DNA of 64,000 nt, taken from the NCBI GenBank assembly GCA_016490735.1, contig JAEMWC010000102.1, forward strand, positions 1-64,000, written 5' to 3'. The stretch is from Pachyseris speciosa (lineage: Eukaryota > Cnidaria > Anthozoa > Scleractinia > Pachyseridae). The notes beneath the pieces are model-generated. The model had not been told where the DNA came from and did no database searches. It saw nothing but the letters and a program-made list of their open reading frames with translations. The position numbers were made by a program, and so were the translations under genes. Shown one piece after another: positions 58,561 through 64,000 of this stretch (positions are counted from its first letter, which is position 1; every line of letters begins with the position of its first letter).

Positions 58561-60802
58561 GACTCCTTTTAATGAGGGCGGAAATTAAATAAGCCCCCGG
58601 GTGTTAGTAGAACTTTTATGCTATACTGCTAACATTCAAAGGCATTTTTTGTTGCATAATCGGATTAGCAAGACGGAGTCGCACCACGAAGAGATCATGC
58701 ATTGAAAAAATGTAATTCTAAGCTCATCTCCCTCGTACTTGCTAGCACGGAGCCTGAAATACGTCCTCTCCCAATTCGCCGGTTTGTCTTTAACTTGCGA
58801 TCAGGGTTTTGTTTAACTGTGCGGAGAAAATAGAGTGAAAGGGAAAAGGAGGGAGAAAAAAACCCCGCCTGATACAGTTACTTAAACACCCCCCCCCCCC
58901 CACTCCACTTCAGTAAAATAAACTCTGTCAACGGCGATATGTTATCTACGTTATCTTAGATGCTTTTATTTCTTCATCGCTTCCTTCTGTCCAGTTCCCC
59001 GATGAAAGCTGTGTTAGGCAATTATAACTTTCTGATGCTAGGAAACTGTTGTTTCCTCAATCATTTTAAAGGACAATCTCTGCAAATGTTTTCGTTTCGT
59101 TGGTCTCAATTCCATGAAGGACCTCCAACACCTTTGGAATCACTTACATCAGTTGATAAACCAAACTCTTCCTGAAATCCGTCGATAGAAACTGCCAGTG
59201 TATCTTCCGACAATCAAATTCGACGTCTTAAACATTCTACTTGTTCCCTCTTTAAAGATTTATGCGGGAAAATCTTGAACTATGAGAATAACGCCAAAAA
59301 AAAATTGTTCATGCTCACAGCGCTTCCCGGAATGTGTTTTCAATGTTTCTTCAGCCGACAAACACTGATTGGAGGTTTGATTATCATCAACAGCCAATCA
59401 CATCAAAGCTATACACCAATCATTGTTTTCCGACCAATCCAAAAATAATGGAAGAAAAAAATATATCACAAAAGATATGGCAGGGAAATGATCAGGTCCT
59501 CTTTCCTTTGCTCTTCTCTTTCCCCAGGGGATGGCCTGATCGCAGGTTAGTTTGTCTTCAGATGATATGTTGTTTTGTTCTGATTGACCTGACCTGGTTT
59601 TCAATAAGTGGCTGTCACTCTCAGAAGGGTTTTGAAGCTGATGTTTTGACACCTACGTTCTGATCTGAAAGGATTCAATATCATCAGGCCCTTGAAAATT
59701 GACTTATATTTAACACTTAATCGGCTTAGCTTTCGGTGTGTGAAGGTCAAACAGAAATATTTTTTTTATGACGTGCGAATTATTACAAGAATCCTGCCCT
59801 CTTGTTTCGAGGAACGGAAACGCCCAAACACCAGAAATCAAACGATTCCTTTACTAACATTTTAAAGTTACGAAATTTTGCGCACAACTCAAGCTGTCAT
59901 TTCACGTGCAAATGAAAGCCTTAAACGGCTTAGTCATATACGATGAAAACCTTTTTGAAAAGCGGATATTTTAGAAGGTATTGAATTAACCAGCTTAATA
60001 TCGCGCCTTGCCGAGTACTTAAGGTGATGAATCAATTCTCTACATAACGGTATAAATCTAATTTAATAACTAAAGACTCTATCTTGCAGCCTTATGAATT
60101 ATATTGTTTCTATTCAGTATTTAAGATAGCTGGGCCCAGTTGTTCAAAGCACGATTAAGCTAATCCCAGGTTAGATTGAACTTTGAGCAGTCCAGTTTGA
60201 TTGCTGTTCAATAAAAACATTTCCAAACGATTTTAATCCTTAACTTTTGTCTAGATTATTACTTTAAGCGTAAAATGTGATTTAAAAAACGTTCTTAACT
60301 AGCGGTGAACTTTTTATTCGGGCGCTAGATAACAGTAATGAACAGACATTTCTCTTCATGAAAGATTAAACACTGAACTTTATGTAAGAAGTGATTATAT
60401 AAACGAATTCCTTTATCTTGACATAGCAAAGGAGATAATCTGAGACAAGTAATAAAGATGACAAGAAAAGGAATTTTTAGCCCGTCCATTTACAAGCTAC
60501 CTACTCATTTTTCAATCGGCAACCCACAAAGCTTCGTTAGTGATATGCATTCTTCCTGTGTCTCGTTTTTTAAATGAACAAAAGAAAAACTGTGTACTTG
60601 AAGATTGCATAACCTTGGTCAAAGAAATCAAAAGGTTTCAGATTTATCCCATACCGGGAGCACTAAAAACAAAGAAATCGAGGCTGGAGTAATAGTTAAT
60701 ACTTGCGGGATTAAATCTCAGCGTGTTTTCAAAACTGAAAAGATGAGATACTCATCTGCTCTGAGGTCAACAGCATTTTATAGTTACGACATCAGCCATG
60801 TG
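58561..60802. other. intergenic, no recognisable gene
   Basis: A poly-C run lies at about 58888-58901. Open frames near 59334-59663 overlap on both strands and have no identifiable product. The right end should hold the 3' UTR of the fourth receptor. Confidence 0.35.
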
Positions 60803-61813
60803 TTAGTTACAGATAATATGTAGGCAGTTCCAACGTCGGAACTCGGTACTTGTGGCAAACAAAATTATGGGATTCATAACGTGCTTCAAGTAGAATAGAA
60901 TGAGTGTCATAAGATTGATGTACAAGAACGTAGTCATGTTCAAATTGCGGCCAAATTCATAGACCAGCATCATAACGCCACGAGGAATAAAACACAGTTG
61001 AAAGGTGAACACGAGGATAGCTAAAGTCTTGATAAGGCGCCGGCGTTTACGGTACTGTATCGCCCGGGTTAACATTCTGTTTCCTGGCAGGGCACACAGG
61101 GGAACCAGTCTCGTTTGAAGCGTTTTTAAAATCTTGATGTAGCTTATCGTTTGTATAAACAGCGGAATGACAATGAAGACGATGACTAAATACACTTCAT
61201 ATATTGGACGATACAGCTTAAAGGGCCATTTCGCTACTGAACACAAGCTCATTCCTTCAAATTCTCGCACTTCCAAAAGAGGCGCCGTCGGGAGGGATGC
61301 GGTAATGTAGCAAGCTGGCCATATTGCGAATATTATAAACTTGGTGTTTCGCAGCGACAATCGTCTTTTTAAGGGACGGACGATAGCGCGGAACCTCTCC
61401 AGTGCGATTGTCGTGTACGTAACAACTGAAACTGTTACGAATAAATCTTGCAACGGGACGAGGAGGCGGCACAGGAATCCGCCAAATGGCCAACCGACGA
61501 ACACTTCGATGATCCGTAAGGGCGCAGCCAGTGAAGCCAGTGCCAGGTCACTAACTGCTATGTTTACGATCAGCAGATTACACGGTGTTCGCATCTCTGG
61601 ACAACGGTACACGGTGAAGACAATGATGGAGTTTAATAGCACTCCAAAGAATGTTACGGCCGAGAACAGTATTGTCAGCGTGATTTTGTAAGCTTGCTCG
61701 TAAAATTCGAGATCGCCATACGAAGGCTGTGTTGGTCCTGGAGTCGTGTGTGTTGAGGTGGCGACGGGGACAGAGAAATTTTGCGAGCCGGTTGAACTTG
61801 TAGGATCTGCCAT
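60803..61813 (-). CDS. class A orphan GPCR, 336 aa, single exon
   Basis: Fourth family member. The N-terminus is about 45 residues, Ser/Thr/Pro-rich, with one sequon (NFS 12). TM1 LN (60-61), TM2 VSDLA with D89, WPFG (108-111), C115, ERF (139-141, Phe instead of Tyr), TM4 W165, ECL2 C191, TM5 P217, TM6 QLCFIPRG with P277 and Phe at 6.48, TM7 NPIIL (314-318). The third loop is basic (QYRKRRRLIK). The C-tail is short, ending RRWNCLHIICN. It shares the LQDxFxxVSVVT and KHVMNPIIL blocks with its neighbours. Another Met-initiated frame overlaps upstream on the same strand (61578-61847) but lacks family features. Confidence 0.93.
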   Translation of the reverse strand: MADPTSSTGSQNFSVPVATSTHTTPGPTQPSYGDLEFYEQAYKITLTILFSAVTFFGVLLNSIIVFTVYRCPEMRTPCNLLIVNIAVSDLALASLAAPLRIIEVFVGWPFGGFLCRLLVPLQDLFVTVSVVTYTTIALERFRAIVRPLKRRLSLRNTKFIIFAIWPACYITASLPTAPLLEVREFEGMSLCSVAKWPFKLYRPIYEVYLVIVFIVIPLFIQTISYIKILKTLQTRLVPLCALPGNRMLTRAIQYRKRRRLIKTLAILVFTFQLCFIPRGVMMLVYEFGRNLNMTTFLYINLMTLILFYLKHVMNPIILFATSTEFRRWNCLHIICN

Positions 61814-62719
61814 CTCCTGTTCTGAAGAGCCAGTAATGATTTTTCACTAGCCCTGTTTTCTAGATATAGACTTTCACACAAACAAACTTGATATGCCTTT
61901 GTCCGCCCTCCTTAAGGATGTTTCCTCACAGCAGTAACCGATTCAGCAGCCTTTAATTGCCTACCGAGTGTCTCTGTCTCAGCGTTGATTAGGTCAGTAA
62001 CATTTGCTGAGTTGGAACAATCGCAAAATGAAATGGGTCAATTTGGGAAACGGTTGACTGGCCACATGTCTAGCGGTGATAACGATCGATAACACGGACA
62101 GTTTTCAATTTCCATCGTCATACAGTCTTACACGCTGATAACCACAAAATACGTGAGAATAGCGTGCATCGAGCGCGGACTGAGTTCACGTGGTTAACAT
62201 GCATATACCAGAAGAAAGTGCATGCTAGAAGAAACATTACATATATTGTACGACCGATTATACCGATAAATATTGTTTCATAAAATCGTAAAAGTGTTTA
62301 ACATATGGAATGAATTTGAAGAATTATCCACAAATTTTCAGGAACAGGAGACCCTAAGGGCAGAAAGAAATGATTTTGTAGTTTAATATCGTTCCTTCAA
62401 TTAAAGAATCAATTCAGTCTTGGCTGTGATTGCTTGCCGGATGTGTTGTTCAGCCCATCTTTATGTAATTTAGTTCTAGCCAATAAGAACACTTGCATTG
62501 CAGACAAATATGAACAGGCTGCGTCAGTCATTTGCATGAGCATTTTGAAGCAAGTCGAAATTAAAAACCGTACCTTTTCCCTTCTCTGAAATTTCCTGGA
62601 ACGCAAAGAAATAAGTATGAGATGATTTTCTCGAAGGGGAGAACAAACCAGTATTTTTTTATCAGTATTTTTTCAACGGTTTCATCATTGCCACCATAGC
62701 CGAATTAACACTTGTTCAC
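61814..62719. other. intergenic upstream of the fourth GPCR
   Basis: Promoter of the minus-strand receptor expected. No other gene recognised. Confidence 0.35.
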
Positions 62720-62880
62720 TTGGGGGTGGGGGAGGGGGGTACTCCCAGAAAAATTGGGTGGGGGTGTGCGGCCCGCTTCCTAAAACCCTTACCTTATTTC
62801 AGACCAAAATCTGTGATTTTCCCTACCCTATTTCAGACCTGACCAAAAATTCGATACCCCGTTTCAGAGCTATTTCACGT
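62720..62880. repeat. dispersed repeat with CCCTATTTCAGACC words
   Basis: A G-rich head (GGGGTACTCCCAGAAAAA) is followed by three variants of CCCTTATTTCAGACC/CCCTATTTCAGACC/CCCGTTTCAGAGC. I recognise this as a common invertebrate dispersed repeat of unknown origin. Confidence 0.5.
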
Positions 62881-64000
62881 ACACGGTTGGCGTAAACATA
62901 ATCAAAAGACAAAAAAGAGGGGTTTAAGGAATTTAACCAAGACGGCGCCTTCATTTTTTGAGTTATGTCTTTTGGTGTCTTAAACTAATAATGTACATGG
63001 GTTATTCAAGAACTCTATACAACACGTTCTGCATATAAATACATCTGAAACCAAGAAATTACGCGGTCATTTGAAATCGGAGCTGAGTACCGAAAACCTT
63101 ATTTCGACTATTTCTGGTCATCAAACTGTTCGTGTCTTGTTAGTGCGCGCTCCAGTTTAGCGGGGAGCTAGTAACACCATCTTCACTTTCATTCACCGTT
63201 TGCTCCCTGCACTCGACCTACAGAGAGCAAACTTATAGTCAGAAATCTTTCATTGTGCAAAGTGAAGAACATTAATTTAGAGAGGGTGTTAGCTCCAAAC
63301 ATCTCCGAAAAAGTAACGGCACGCTTGAACTAAACTTTTGCATTATTTTCTCAGAGAACATTAACCACTGTCTTGTGAGCTGTTGTCTGAGTATATGTAT
63401 ACTGCGACAAGGTGTATTACAACACATCGTAAACAAAACCCTGGACTTGCGTGCTCGGATGATTTTCAGCAGTGAAAAAAATAAAGGGAAAAAGAAAAAA
63501 GAAAAAAAGCACGCTCAGATCCAATGGCAAGTATACGACAGCTATATTATTAGAAGGTATAAAATAGCACTTCAGGCCACGCAGCTGGTGGCTAATCCAA
63601 TTTCTGTCGCATGAACCACCTAAGAGAAGTTCCTATCCCGGCCCTTGTGGGTGAGCCACTTGTCAACCTTAACTAATGTTCAGCACAGCTGTATTTTGGT
63701 CGCTAGATACCTTTGCACCTGGATAAAGAGAACCTATACGGAGTGAGGTTTCCTGTTACGGGAAACAACGCGCCAATGCAGAGACCAATTAGCTTTGAAC
63801 CATCATCAACCCGCCGAAGTCGACCGCGCCAACCTCTTTACCACACACCTCCACACAGGCGGAAATAAAGAGCAAATTACATCACGTTCATGTCACATCG
63901 GATGGCATTCCTTTTATTAATTTTTCTTCACCTAATTAAATGTTCCGTTAAACCTCCTGGGAGCTATTGAATTTCAAAATACAGGAGGGCTAGAGCCGGA
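62881..64000. other. intergenic, no recognisable gene
   Basis: No coding segment, tRNA or clear transposon end is seen up to the window edge. A 79-codon open frame at 63375-63614 has no family. Confidence 0.35.

Noticed and set aside
61257..61881. Other open frames overlapping the fourth receptor
   Set aside because: Shadow frames; only the 336-aa frame has seven transmembrane segments and family motifs.

Overview
This is animal nuclear DNA, most likely from an anthozoan cnidarian (probably a stony coral). The reasons are AT-rich sequence, a spliced metazoan kinase gene with GT-AG introns, intronless rhodopsin-class receptors in a tandem cluster, and dense short inverted-repeat transposons, tRNA-derived SINEs, Penelope-like and CR1/L2-like retroelement remnants of kinds I associate with coral genomes. 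The taxon is an inference; no marker gene fixes it.

Layout. 632-14853 (+): a complete ten-exon MAP-kinase-activated protein kinase gene (MAPKAPK2/3 type, 352 aa). All exon junctions keep frame, and the introns carry a Penelope-like fragment, a pogo-type MITE, SINEs, a perfect 379-bp tandem duplication and a 5'-truncated CR1/L2-like LINE. 15-20 kb: small transposons, including a TA-flanked element that carries a HIRAN-like coding fragment. 20.9-61.8 kb: four intact single-exon class A GPCR genes, all on the minus strand (20898-21968, 48089-49042, 53122-54291, 60803-61813), plus one plus-strand GPCR pseudogene (39502-40157) that has two nonsense codons, a frameshift and a loss after TM5.

Between the receptors are a 3.7-kb Kolobok-like element (TTAA duplication, THAP-domain remnant, P2X7-ballast-like remnant), three copies of one CAGGGG-ended MITE family with consistent 6-bp duplications, and at 40-45.6 kb a four-level nest of transposons whose insertion order can be read from target-site duplications. 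Several hammerhead-ribozyme-like cores accompany Penelope-like remnants.

The kinase would act in the p38 MAPK stress pathway. The receptors are membrane sensors of unknown ligand. Nothing in the sequence links the two functionally. The receptors share unusual features: no Trp at 6.48 and Leu instead of Tyr in the NPxxY motif. All pairings and splice sites were read by eye, without alignment software.
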